From Myxococcales bacterium (lineage in GTDB: Bacteria > Myxococcota_A > UBA9160 > UBA4427), in the NCBI GenBank assembly GCA_022563535.1, contig JADFNE010000004.1, forward strand, positions 1-64,000: 64,000 bases of DNA, given 5' to 3'. Made by a program: the position numbers and the translations under genes. How positions within the stretch are numbered: the first letter of the stretch is position 1; each line of letters starts with the position of its first letter. Of the stretch, positions 24,037 to 32,946 are shown piece by piece. The notes under the pieces were generated by a model, which searched no databases, was not told where the DNA came from, and saw only the letters and a list, made by a program, of their open reading frames with translations.

Positions 24037-25390
24037 GCTCAACTCGTTCCTGGGTCTCGGTGTTCAGAGCCTCGGAGTAGAACATGTAAGAACCTGGACC
24101 GCGAGCTTTCGCCTGATACATGGCCACGTCCGCCTTTCGCAGCAGCGTCTCCATGTCGTCACCATCTTGCGGCCAGGTGGCCAAGCCCATACTGCCGGTG
24201 ACCGTAAATTCGTGGCCATCGATCACGATTGGCTTCGGCAGGGTCGCGATGATCCGCTCTGCGACCGTTCTGAGATCTTGCGGTTCAACGACTTCCTCCA
24301 ACACCATTGTGAATTCGTCGCCCCCGAGTCTCGCGACAAAAGATTCGTCATCGCTGCCGCAACCTCGCGCCACCGAGTCCGTTCCCCGGACGCAGCTGCG
24401 CAGACGGCTGGCAATTTCGCAGAGCAGTTGATCTCCAATATTATGCCCGTGCGTGTCGTTGACTCGCTTGAAATCGTCGAGATCAAAGAAGATCAAGCCG
24501 ACGTGCCGATCATGGCGGCCAGCGCGCTCGATCGCTTGCGACAGCCGCGCCTTGAATGAAGCCCGATTGGCGAGCTGCGTAAGACTGTCGTGATAGGCGA
24601 GGAACCGAATTTGTTCCTCTGCTCGCAACTGCTCAGTGACGTCCTGTACTGCTCCGCTGAGCACCGAAGCACCCGATTCGCGCTCCGCGCATGCGCGGAT
24701 GTGGCGGTCGTCGCCGCCCTCCAGGTCCGGAACGCGGAACTCGAACGAGAAGTACCCCGGCTGGTTCGTCCCGCGCTCGAAGACCTCGAGGATTCCCGCC
24801 CGGTCTTCCTCGTGGATTCGAGTCACTAGATCGTCGATCGAAAGATCTCGGTTCGGCAAGCCTGGAATAACCCGCCGCGCCTCCGGCGAGACCCACAGGA
24901 TTTCCTCGCCGAAGTCGTAGCTCCAGCTTCCGAGCTGAGCGATTCGTTGTGATTGAGACAATTGTCGTCGACTGTCCTGAAGCTCGCCGAGCATTCGACT
25001 CGCCCGGAGCAGTGAGAGGGCGCGCTCCACGAGAATCAGCCAGTTGACCGGCTTCGCTACGAAGTCGTTCGCACCCACTTCGTAGCTCTTTCTCACCGAC
25101 TCGTCGTCGTCCTGCCCCGTGATCATCACGATCGGAACGTGCTCGAGGTCCTTTCGCTCGCGAAACTCGGCGCAGACCTCGAAACCATTGTGACCCGGAA
25201 GCGTGACATCGAGCAGGATCAAATCGGGCACTCGCTTGTTTACCTGCTCGAGTGCATTTTCGCCGTCCACCGCGGTCAATACTGTAAATCCGGCGCTCCC
25301 CAGAAATCCCTGGGCGAGCAGTCTCACCGTCTCATCGTCATCGACTACCAGGACAACGGGCCCCTTTTCTGTTGCGGAATCGAACGTCAT
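23954..25390 (-). CDS. REC-PAS-GGDEF diguanylate cyclase, 3' end altered by deletion
   Basis: 478 residues: REC (VVLVVDDDETV, LILLDVTLPGHNG, VAKPVN), PAS (about 150-260, IAQLGSWSYDFGEEILW), then GGDEF (about 270-440) with intact active site ARLGGDEF and an RGTD I-site-like motif. Between I-site and active site there is a 12-residue insert (GCGSDDESFVAR) that repeats the VAR triplet. After VELEQKLHR, the point where GGDEF proteins usually continue into an EAL domain, the frame runs into unrelated residues (PRSRNCARRNRP) and stops. The start ATG overlaps the Hpt stop (ATGA). The cyclase domain itself looks complete, so c-di-GMP synthesis may persist. Confidence 0.88.
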   Translation of the reverse strand: MTFDSATEKGPVVLVVDDDETVRLLAQGFLGSAGFTVLTAVDGENALEQVNKRVPDLILLDVTLPGHNGFEVCAEFRERKDLEHVPIVMITGQDDDESVRKSYEVGANDFVAKPVNWLILVERALSLLRASRMLGELQDSRRQLSQSQRIAQLGSWSYDFGEEILWVSPEARRVIPGLPNRDLSIDDLVTRIHEEDRAGILEVFERGTNQPGYFSFEFRVPDLEGGDDRHIRACAERESGASVLSGAVQDVTEQLRAEEQIRFLAYHDSLTQLANRASFKARLSQAIERAGRHDRHVGLIFFDLDDFKRVNDTHGHNIGDQLLCEIASRLRSCVRGTDSVARGCGSDDESFVARLGGDEFTMVLEEVVEPQDLRTVAERIIATLPKPIVIDGHEFTVTGSMGLATWPQDGDDMETLLRKADVAMYQAKARGPGSYMFYSEALNTETQERVELEQKLHRPRSRNCARRNRPRTERHHRF

Positions 25391-25800
25391 GCAATTTCAC
25401 TTCGGAGCGCATCGCTCGCCTGCGAGAACGCAGTCTCCAGTGGACCGATGAGTTCGACCACCTCCCCGGGCGCACCTCGTTTGCCTGCTGCTTCCGCCGC
25501 GGCACACAACTCGCTGAGACGTGAGGCACCGACGTTCCCGCTACTGGATTTGAGTGAGTGAGCGGCGGCGACCAGGCTCGGGGCGTCCTCGCTTGTGGCT
25601 GCATCTCGAATCGCAACCAGGAGTTCAGGCGAGCTGGACAGGAAGGATCCAATGACACGCTCGAGCAAATCCGGTCCCTGTTTTCCGATGGAACGGATGC
25701 GGTCGAGCGTGTCTCGAGACAGGATCGACTGGGTCGTTACCGGGAGCGCATCGGAAGTCTCGCCTTCGGCCCTAGGGGCCTCATCCAGCGGAGCATCCAT
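25387..25800 (-). CDS. Hpt (histidine phosphotransfer) protein
   Basis: 137 residues. After a short acidic N-terminus there is an Hpt four-helix domain with phosphorylatable His in AAAHSLKSSSGNVGA near residue 84. ATG 25800 was chosen because the upstream extension is basic and lacks domain character. The stop overlaps the start of the REC-PAS-GGDEF gene by 4 bases, so the two are coupled, and Hpt-to-REC transfer in cis is likely. Both hybrid kinases in the region (14975-17266 and 26150-28093) lack an Hpt, so this protein is a plausible shared relay; that is inference. Confidence 0.88.
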   Translation of the reverse strand: MDAPLDEAPRAEGETSDALPVTTQSILSRDTLDRIRSIGKQGPDLLERVIGSFLSSSPELLVAIRDAATSEDAPSLVAAAHSLKSSSGNVGASRLSELCAAAEAAGKRGAPGEVVELIGPLETAFSQASDALRSEIA

Positions 25801-26149
25801 AGGCTCTCGCCGGAAATTGAAGAGACGAATCCATGGCTTCCAAGATTTCAGGCGCAAGATTGGTTCCCGGTATAGCCACACAAAAGCGTTGGCTGTAGGA
25901 AGTCTTGATCGGCGCTGCTCGTTCCGAGCTTGAACTTTCGCGCCGCTGCTTCATGGGTGTCACTTCCAACGAACACCAAAGCTTTCAGTTTGAAAACCAA
26001 ACGCTGGACGTCGCGATGCGTTCCCCGAGCGAGCCTCGGTGTCTTCACCAACACCGTCTAGTGTGTTTCCCTGAGAGAAGTTCCGTGGGAGATCAAGTGC
26101 GAGAGACGATGCGCCGACAGAGACTTCAGCATTATCGGTGAGGAGAACC
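25801..26149. other. Divergent promoter region
   Basis: 349 bases between the Hpt/GGDEF operon (minus) and the second hybrid kinase (plus). No convincing coding frame. The strong ribosome binding site of the kinase (AGGAG at 26141-26145) marks its right end. I see no clear promoter hexamers. Confidence 0.45.
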
Positions 26150-28093
26150 ATGCGCGAAGAGTTGAGCCCGCTCCGCGCAGCTTTTGCCAGATGGGGAGCG
26201 GGCAGACCTGACTTCGGTGGCAAGGTCAAATCACCCGATTCATACTCTCGAGCCCACCAGGCATCGAGTCGGCTCCTGCTTCGCTCCGTTCTCGCAGGAG
26301 CCATTCTCGCATGCGCCAGTATTGTTTCGGTCGCTTGGCTCCAGGTCGAATTCTCGAACACTCGGGCGCTCGACGTCAACTCAGACGCATGGCGGAGAGT
26401 TCATTCTCTGCTCGCCGACATCACGACCGATCTCCTCAGCATGAACGTGTTGGAAGACACGGCTACGACGGCTGAAGTCCTGGCGCAAAGTGAGGATCTG
26501 GAGTTCGAGTTTTCTAGAGCCGAAAGCACATTTAGCGACGATCGCCGGTCTTCGATCTCCCAAGCTTCGATCCTCAGCAAGGTCGAAGCCGAAATTACAG
26601 CCTTTAGAGCGGCCGTCGTTGCAGCGTTGGCTGGAAGTCGACGGGAGTCCGATGAAAAGCGTTTGGAACTCCACCGCGATGCGCTCGTTCGCGCCAATCT
26701 GCTCAAGATCAGGGTGGATTCTCTCGCGGACAGATCTTCGATGCTTGCGGATCAATCTGGATCGCAGTTTGGCAAGTTGGTCCTGATCGCCACCGCTCCG
26801 AGCAGCATCGTTGCGGTGATCGTTGCAGCCTTGTTGGCGTTCGGGCGGCGGCAGATGGGCGCCCTGTTCGAGAGTCTTGACGCGGCACGACGAAGTGCCG
26901 AGGAAAGCGCTCGCTCCAAGAGCCAGTTCCTGGCGAACATGAGCCATGAAATTCGCACCCCGATGAATGGGGTCGTGGGCATGACAGAGCTTCTTCTCAG
27001 GACAGATCTTACCGATCGGCAGCGGCACTACGCTCAGTCTGTCGCTGGGTCGGCCGAGTCTCTGCTTACCATCATCAATGACATCCTCGACTTCTCAAAA
27101 ATCGAAGCGGGTAAACTCGAACTCGACAACACGGATTTCGATGTGCGCCGGATCGTCAGAGATGTTCTTGAACTGCTGTCGGTGCGCGCCAATGAAAAGG
27201 GTCTGGAGCTGACATGCCAGATCGACGAGGGCTTCGAGAGCAAGTTGCGCGGAGATCCGATTCGCCTGCGCCAGATCCTGACGAACCTGGTGGGCAATGC
27301 CGTGAAATTCACCGAGCACGGTCATGTCGTCGTCCGGGTGACGCGCGTCCCGCGCGACAGTGAGATCCAGACCCTGCGGTTCATCGTAGAGGACAGCGGA
27401 ACTGGGATCGCACCCGAGATCCAGGAAATGCTCTTTGTCCCGTTCGCCCAGGCCGATGCCTCGACGACCCGCCAGTTCGGTGGAACGGGTCTTGGCCTCG
27501 CTATCTCTAGCGATCTGGCCCAGCTCATGGGTGGTGAGATCGGGGTCGAAAGCACATTGGGCCTGGGTTCATCTTTCTGGTTCACCGCAAATTTTCATCC
27601 CTGCGAAGCGATACCGGCAAACGCACTCGACCAGCCGCTCGACCTCGACCCGGCGATGCTTCCAAGGGACGAGTTGAGCAAAGATGAAGAGGGCACCGGA
27701 CTGCTCGACGCTCACATCCTGCTGGCCGAAGACAACGTGGTCAACCAGGAGCTGGCGGTCGCGATGCTCGAGGAGTTCGGGTGTACGGTGACGGTGGTAT
27801 CCAATGGCATCGAAGCCGTGCGCGTCTCCGCGCAGTCGCATCACGACCTCATCCTCATGGATTGCCAGATGCCGCAGATGGATGGCTTCGAAGCCACCCG
27901 ACTGATTCGGAGTAGAACCGATGCGAATTCTTTAGCCCGACCGACACCGATCATCGCGCTGACGGCGAACGCGCTCGACGGAGACCGCGAGCGCTGCCTG
28001 GCCGTGGGCATGAACGATTACCTGGCCAAGCCGTTCTATCAAGTAGAACTCCACAGCATCATTGAGCGCTGGTGCGACCCCACCCGCGATTGA
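26150..28093 (+). CDS. Membrane hybrid histidine kinase (sensor-HisKA-HATPase-REC)
   Basis: 647 residues. ATG 26150 is preceded by AGGAGAACC. Two membrane segments (about 46-68 and 210-232) enclose a helical periplasmic sensor. HisKA has [17 protein letters not shown], HATPase has NLVGNAVKF, DSGTGIAP and [13 protein letters not shown], and the single REC has ILLAEDNVVNQEL, LILMDCQMPQMDG and LAKPFY. Its sensor resembles that of the kinase at 14975-17266 (LAQSEDLE...AES in both, then ILSKVEAEITAFR against [13 protein letters not shown]), so the two are paralogues. This one lacks the pseudo-receiver. No Hpt is fused; a divergent Hpt gene lies 350 bases away. Confidence 0.93.
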   Translation: MREELSPLRAAFARWGAGRPDFGGKVKSPDSYSRAHQASSRLLLRSVLAGAILACASIVSVAWLQVEFSNTRALDVNSDAWRRVHSLLADITTDLLSMNVLEDTATTAEVLAQSEDLEFEFSRAESTFSDDRRSSISQASILSKVEAEITAFRAAVVAALAGSRRESDEKRLELHRDALVRANLLKIRVDSLADRSSMLADQSGSQFGKLVLIATAPSSIVAVIVAALLAFGRRQMGALFESLDAARRSAEESARSKSQFLANMSHEIRTPMNGVVGMTELLLRTDLTDRQRHYAQSVAGSAESLLTIINDILDFSKIEAGKLELDNTDFDVRRIVRDVLELLSVRANEKGLELTCQIDEGFESKLRGDPIRLRQILTNLVGNAVKFTEHGHVVVRVTRVPRDSEIQTLRFIVEDSGTGIAPEIQEMLFVPFAQADASTTRQFGGTGLGLAISSDLAQLMGGEIGVESTLGLGSSFWFTANFHPCEAIPANALDQPLDLDPAMLPRDELSKDEEGTGLLDAHILLAEDNVVNQELAVAMLEEFGCTVTVVSNGIEAVRVSAQSHHDLILMDCQMPQMDGFEATRLIRSRTDANSLARPTPIIALTANALDGDRERCLAVGMNDYLAKPFYQVELHSIIERWCDPTRD

Positions 28094-28152
28094 CACCGCC
28101 GCACCCCCCAACATGATTTGCTCTGGAGCTGGCGTGCTCTAGATCTGCGAGT

Positions 28153-29610
28153 TCAGCCCAGCTCGAACTCGTGCAGCCCGCATTGGGCGTGCAGATCTTC
28201 ATAGGTCTTGAAGTCGCCCGGGAACAGGAACGGTGCGCGACCATTGGGCAGCTGGTAGTAGCTGTTACAGGACGACGCACCCCAGGAGTAGAGCGCGAAC
28301 TGTGTCAGCAACCAGTCGTTGTATTCGCGATGGGACTCATCGAGTACGACCATGGAACGGGCGTCGACACGCTGCTTCTCCTTCAAGAGACGCACGATCG
28401 TCGCGATATTCCTCTCGATCGTGACGAAATAGGGAACCTGAAGAACCAGTCCGTTTGGACCGGCGGCGAAGAAGTAGTTTGGAAAGCCCGGAGCCGCGAT
28501 GCCCTTGTGTGCTTCGGGCTCGTCACCCATCGCGTCGGCCAGCGCCTGTCCCTGATCACCCCTCACCTCGATGCGATCGAAATCCAGGATCCGATAGCCC
28601 GTGCAATAGACGATCACGTCGACTTCAACTTCGCGTCCACCTGCAATGAGAATCGAATGGGGTCGGACCTCCTGCAGACCTTCCGGAATGAGTTCCACGT
28701 GGTTGAGGGTGAGCGCGGGATAGAAATCGTCCGAGATGAGTGGGCGCTTGCAGGCGAAACGGCTGTCCGGGGTAAGGGCTTCACGAAGTTCGGGGTCCGA
28801 GATCGTATTATTGATGGATTTCCGCCCGACGTTTTCAAATTGCTCCATGCGTTTGTGTCCGAGGGTGGCCGCCTGGTGGACAAAGCTCATCATGAATCTT
28901 TGGACATACTGGGTAAGCCGGATCAGCGCGGGCATGTGGCGAAACCACGCGCGCTTGCGCTCCGAGTAAAACTTGCGCCCTCTCGGCATGATCCAGTTGG
29001 GCGTTCGCTGGAGCACCGTAACCTGACCTGCAATCTTGGCGATCTCGGGCACGATCTGCACTGCGCTGGCGGCAGAGCCCACAATCGCTATGTGCTTGCC
29101 GGAAAGGTCGACATCGTGATTCCACTCGGTCGCGTGCCAGCTATGCCCCTCAAAGGATTCCATTCCCTTGACGTCTGGGTAGAGCGGCGTGTGCTGATTC
29201 CCCATCGCATTGATGACGACGTCGAACTCGAAGCTCTCTCCCGATTCACTCGTCAGCTGCCAGATCCCATCGCCCCGATAAATCGCCTGGACAATGCGTG
29301 TGTTCAACCGGATATGGGGATCGAGCCCGAACTTCGTTGCGCATCGCTGGAGATAGGCCTCGATCTCGGGCTGCCCGACAAAGTTCGCGCTCCAATCGCT
29401 ATTGGGCTCATAGGAGAAAGTGTAGACATGAGCCCAGACGTCGCAGGCCAGCCCCGGATACGTGTGGAGATGCCAAGTTCCGCCAACGGCGTCCGATTTT
29501 TCGAAGATCGTGAAATCGCTGAAGCCCTGGGCCAGAAGCTCATGGCCCGCTGCAAGACCGGCGGGGCCAGCCCCGATGATGGCCACGCGAAGTGAAGAAT
29601 GATCGGCCAA
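28153..29610 (-). CDS. Flavin-dependent monooxygenase, Baeyer-Villiger type
   Basis: 485 residues. The N-terminal FAD-binding GxGxxG is VAIIGAGPAGLAAG, followed by GGTWHLHTYPGLACD, typical of class B flavin monooxygenases. FEGHSWHATEW near residue 155 matches the BVMO fingerprint FxGxxxHTxxW. The NADPH-binding fold has IAIVGSAASAVQIVPEIA near 175. It probably inserts oxygen into a ketone or oxidises a heteroatom using NADPH and O2; the substrate is unknown. The start is TTG 29610, with GGAGG six bases upstream. It stands alone, convergent with the hybrid kinase. Confidence 0.9.
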   Translation of the reverse strand: MADHSSLRVAIIGAGPAGLAAGHELLAQGFSDFTIFEKSDAVGGTWHLHTYPGLACDVWAHVYTFSYEPNSDWSANFVGQPEIEAYLQRCATKFGLDPHIRLNTRIVQAIYRGDGIWQLTSESGESFEFDVVINAMGNQHTPLYPDVKGMESFEGHSWHATEWNHDVDLSGKHIAIVGSAASAVQIVPEIAKIAGQVTVLQRTPNWIMPRGRKFYSERKRAWFRHMPALIRLTQYVQRFMMSFVHQAATLGHKRMEQFENVGRKSINNTISDPELREALTPDSRFACKRPLISDDFYPALTLNHVELIPEGLQEVRPHSILIAGGREVEVDVIVYCTGYRILDFDRIEVRGDQGQALADAMGDEPEAHKGIAAPGFPNYFFAAGPNGLVLQVPYFVTIERNIATIVRLLKEKQRVDARSMVVLDESHREYNDWLLTQFALYSWGASSCNSYYQLPNGRAPFLFPGDFKTYEDLHAQCGLHEFELG

Positions 29611-30070
29611 TGGAACCTCCGGGAAGTGGAGCCCACGGTCGCGTTCCTTCGAGAATCAAGAAGGAAAACAGCTACGGGCGGGGAAATTTGAGGTCGAATT
29701 ACACCGAGTATTTCAACCTGCACAACGATACTAATACTTGTGCGGGAATCTTCATTCTCGCTGCCACAGACCAAAAATGAGCCGGTCTTCGCCCCAATTG
29801 GCTGCCTCTAGCACGACTACACCAGACTACAGGCCCTCAATCGAAATCGTCTCGCTGTAGGACGTCCTGTGGTGATGGGACGGGGAACGCTGTAACGGCG
29901 AATTTCTCAAAAACTGACTCACAGTCGAAATCAACGACAACACGTACAACTTGATGGTCCACCAGGTGAGTGCGACGCAAATCAAAACACATTGCAGGGG
30001 CTAGAACGCTTGCGGTCTCGATGGCAGACCAATTACAATTCAAGCTGTACATATCGAAGAGGGGAGCACC
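29611..30070. other. Intergenic region
   Basis: 460 bases between divergent genes. A minus-strand frame at 29837-30052 has no recognisable family and no ribosome binding site. The area around 29690-29770 is AT-richer and may hold the monooxygenase promoter. No RNA gene or repeat recognised. Confidence 0.4.
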
Positions 30071-30388
30071 ATGGCAACACGAAGGACACGCAAAGCGAGT
30101 GGAGCGAAGGGAACCGCGAAGAGAGGAGCCAAAGCTTCCACCAGGCCCGGCCGAAAAACAGGCAAGAATGCTGCATCAAAATCAAGTTGGGGTGGCCGCC
30201 GCGCTGGTGCAGGACGCCCGGTGGGCTCGGGTACGGGGCCATCTCCAGATTCGCGGCGCAATCGGATCGCTGTCATGCTTTCCGACAAGGAGTTGCAGGC
30301 GCTAAAGAGCCTCGCCAAGGCAAAGAGGCTGCCGCTCGCGACCGCCGTCTACGAAATGGTCAAACCAAAGCTCCGTCGCAGGAGCTGA
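30071..30388 (+). CDS. Small basic protein with histone-like tail and possible ribbon-helix-helix domain
   Basis: 105 residues. The first 40 are rich in Lys, Arg, Ala and Gly (RRTRKASGAKGTAKRGAK). Then comes GGRRAGAGRPVGSG, an AT-hook-like GRP segment. The C-terminus RNRIAVMLSDKELQALKSLA then RLPLATAVYEMV has the strand-helix-helix pattern of CopG/Arc-type proteins. It is probably a DNA-binding or nucleoid-associated protein. GAGGGGAG lies 5 bases before ATG 30071. It stands alone. The family assignment is by pattern only. Confidence 0.65.
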   Translation: MATRRTRKASGAKGTAKRGAKASTRPGRKTGKNAASKSSWGGRRAGAGRPVGSGTGPSPDSRRNRIAVMLSDKELQALKSLAKAKRLPLATAVYEMVKPKLRRRS

Positions 30389-30488
30389 TCTCGCGCTTCT
30401 GATCGGGCACGTCTTTCGCGTTCGTTCGCGTTCTCTTGCGCCCCTTCACGTCCTTTCGCGACGCTCTCGATGCTCCGCGGGTGCGAGG

Positions 30489-31343
30489 CTACCACGTCGC
30501 CTTCGATTTTTCTGCGAAGTCGAAATCATCGAATATCGCGCGGAATCGCATCTCAACGAACGGTCGAGATCCTCGATGCGTCAGAACATGGAGACGATTC
30601 TCCCGCACCGCATTCACGACGATCGGGCCAACGGCTTCGGCGGGCATAGCGGTAATGTCCGGGAGTGGAGCGACGTTCGGCGCTTCGCCGGATTCCAAAA
30701 CTGGCGCCACTTGTTCGCCGAAACCTTCGGGTCGGTTCTGAATGGAGGTGGTCATGAGATCCGACTCGACGACACCCGGGCACAACACAGACACCCCGAT
30801 GCCTTCGCCCGCCAGTTCGAGGCGCAGCATCTCGCTGTAGCCCACACATGCGTATTTGCTCGCGACATACGCACCGATGGGAAAACCCTCGGTTGCCATC
30901 AGCCCACCGAGGGAGGCCGTGTTCACAATATGCGCATCCGGTGCGCTGGCGCGCAGCAGCGGCAAAAAGGCCTTGACGGTCTTTACGACTCCGAGCACGT
31001 TGACCGAGAGGGTGTACTCCCAGTCTTCGATCGTGTGCTCGTCGAGCGTTCCGATCCGCGCCATCACGCCGGCATTTGCACAGAGAAGGTTGACGCCCCC
31101 GGCCTCGGCTGCGACCTGCTTCGCAGCCGTCGCCAGGGATTCCACGGAAGTCACGTCCACTTGCACGGCGAAAGCCCGACCTCCACCCTCAACAATCTCA
31201 GCGGCAACCACTTCAGCACTTTCAACGCGAACATCCGCGACCGCGACCGTCATTTCTTCGGCCGCGAGTCCGAGTGAGATTCCGCGTCCAATTCCGCTTC
31301 CACCGCCCGTGACGACTGCGACCCTTCGAGCCAACTCCCTCAT
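30489..31343 (-). CDS. Short-chain dehydrogenase/reductase
   Basis: 284 residues, classical SDR: cofactor motif VVTGGGSGIGRG near residue 10, CANAGVMARIG, and catalytic YVASK near residue 160 with the preceding Ser in NTASLGG. ATG 31343 has AAGGAG seven bases upstream, which decides it over the longer frame to 31442. ADVR after the second strand suggests NAD(H) preference. It is divergent from the amidohydrolase gene with about 220 bases between. Substrate unknown; a small-molecule alcohol or ketone is likely. Confidence 0.88.
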   Translation of the reverse strand: MRELARRVAVVTGGGSGIGRGISLGLAAEEMTVAVADVRVESAEVVAAEIVEGGGRAFAVQVDVTSVESLATAAKQVAAEAGGVNLLCANAGVMARIGTLDEHTIEDWEYTLSVNVLGVVKTVKAFLPLLRASAPDAHIVNTASLGGLMATEGFPIGAYVASKYACVGYSEMLRLELAGEGIGVSVLCPGVVESDLMTTSIQNRPEGFGEQVAPVLESGEAPNVAPLPDITAMPAEAVGPIVVNAVRENRLHVLTHRGSRPFVEMRFRAIFDDFDFAEKSKATW

Positions 31344-31564
31344 CCATATTCTCCTTCGCGCGCACCCCATATTGCACAGCCGTGACCACAAGACGTTAAC
31401 GACCCCGGCAAGCACCTCCCAGACTGTGTTCTCGGCCCCCAAAGACCCTCAGAGCGAAATTTGGCGAAGAGGGGACGAAAGCGAGTTGCCTTGGTTCCAC
31501 TCGAGTGCTTTGCTCTGCTTTGGGCAGGCGGAGCGGCGCCAGGACAAGCCTGGAGATTTTCTCG

Positions 31565-32806
31565 ATGTCAAACATACTCATCATCAGTTCCGACTGTCAC
31601 GCTGGCGCGCTACCCGCGACCTACAACGAATACCTGCCATCCAAGTACCACAAAGCGGCCGAAGTCTGGTGGCTGTCCTACGTGAAGGAAATGATCGCGC
31701 GGACGGGGACCTTCTTCGACCAGGAAGCCGTAGACGACTACGCCGAAAAAGCCGGGGGCGCTGGGCAATTCCAAGCCTTGATGGAAACGAAGGGGGCGCC
31801 CGAGGATTCGGTACTGATGGCCCTGCTGAACGACGGGGCCAGCCCGTTTTCGCCTCGTGCCGGCGAGTGGGATGCGCAAGTTCGAACCAAGGAACTCGAG
31901 GATGATGGCATTGCGGCAGAGGTGATCTTTCCCCAGATGGCGCCGTTCGGTGCGGGCCTCCTGCAGTACCGCCACCCAGTGGACCCCGAGAACAACTTGG
32001 CGGGCATCCGGGCCTACAACCGCTGGCTCGCGGACTTTTGTAACACCCACCCCGGGCGACACGCCGGTGTCGCACTAATCAATGTCGACGACATCAACGT
32101 AACTTGCCAAGAAGTGCGCGACGCACATGAGATGGGTTTGTTCGGGGGAGTCTTGCTTCCGACGAGCACCGGCGACTATCCGTTCTACCACGACCCGCGC
32201 TACGAACCGCTGTGGGCAGTCTGCGAAGAACTCGGCATGCCGGTCCAGGCGCACTCCGGCTGGTCACCCGATTACGGTGACGCCGAGAGCGCCACAGCGA
32301 TGTACATCAGCGAGGTCGATATGTGGGCGCAGCGTTCGTTCACCGCCCTGTTGTGGTCCGGTGCTTTCGAGCGCCACCCGGGTCTGAATTTGATTCTGAC
32401 GGAAACCGGCACCGCCTGGATCTTGGAACGACTTCGCGTGCTGGAGTTCAAGGCGAACCTCCCCTTCTTCAGCCATTTCAGTGCAAAGCTGTCCAAGACC
32501 CCGACCGAATTTTTCCAGAGCCAGTGCTACATCGGTGCGTCCTTTATGCCCAAGCACGAGGGCGAGCAGCGACACAAGATCGGTCTCGACCGGATCATGT
32601 GGGGTTCGGACTATCCGCACATGGAGGGGACCTGGCCCAACACCAGGGAGTACCTGCGAAACACATTCAGCGAGTACCCCGAGGATGAGATCCGCGCGAT
32701 TCTCGGAAAAAATGCGCTCAATGCGTACGGCTTTGACGCCAAGGTGGTGGAACCGGTCGCCGACAGGATTGGCCCCACGCTCTCGAGCATCGTCGGCGAT
32801 GCCTGA
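31565..32806 (+). CDS. Amidohydrolase 2-family metal-dependent hydrolase/decarboxylase
   Basis: 413 residues, TIM-barrel amidohydrolase_2 type (ACMSD-like). It opens with ILIISSDCHAGALP, where SDCH replaces the usual HxH strand-1 metal motif. MPVQAHSGWSP supplies the central His, LTETGTAWILERL the next strand, and IMWGSDYPHMEGTWP near residue 350 the conserved Asp and His. Family members are hydrolases or non-oxidative decarboxylases. The neighbouring SDR and monooxygenase hint at degradation of a ketone or aromatic compound, but no pathway can be named. ATG 31565; GGAG lies about 9 bases upstream. Confidence 0.82.
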   Translation: MSNILIISSDCHAGALPATYNEYLPSKYHKAAEVWWLSYVKEMIARTGTFFDQEAVDDYAEKAGGAGQFQALMETKGAPEDSVLMALLNDGASPFSPRAGEWDAQVRTKELEDDGIAAEVIFPQMAPFGAGLLQYRHPVDPENNLAGIRAYNRWLADFCNTHPGRHAGVALINVDDINVTCQEVRDAHEMGLFGGVLLPTSTGDYPFYHDPRYEPLWAVCEELGMPVQAHSGWSPDYGDAESATAMYISEVDMWAQRSFTALLWSGAFERHPGLNLILTETGTAWILERLRVLEFKANLPFFSHFSAKLSKTPTEFFQSQCYIGASFMPKHEGEQRHKIGLDRIMWGSDYPHMEGTWPNTREYLRNTFSEYPEDEIRAILGKNALNAYGFDAKVVEPVADRIGPTLSSIVGDA

Positions 32807-32946
32807 TTCTTCCGCCCGATCGGTTTAGATCGCCTAAACGATCTGACTGCCCTCTGCGACCCAGCACTCTTGGCGAGCGCCGCCTCATGGTCGGCGCTAC
32901 GGTGAGCGATCGCGAAGCGAACTCACAGCCGGGACTCGAGGAAGTC

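Noticed and set aside
28171-29595. 474-residue open frame on the plus strand
   Set aside because: It is fully antisense to the flavin monooxygenase, whose motifs and ribosome binding site are clear; long antisense frames are expected in GC-rich coding DNA.
29837-30052. 71-residue minus-strand frame in the intergenic region
   Set aside because: No ribosome binding site, no family similarity, and no codon bias like that of its neighbours.
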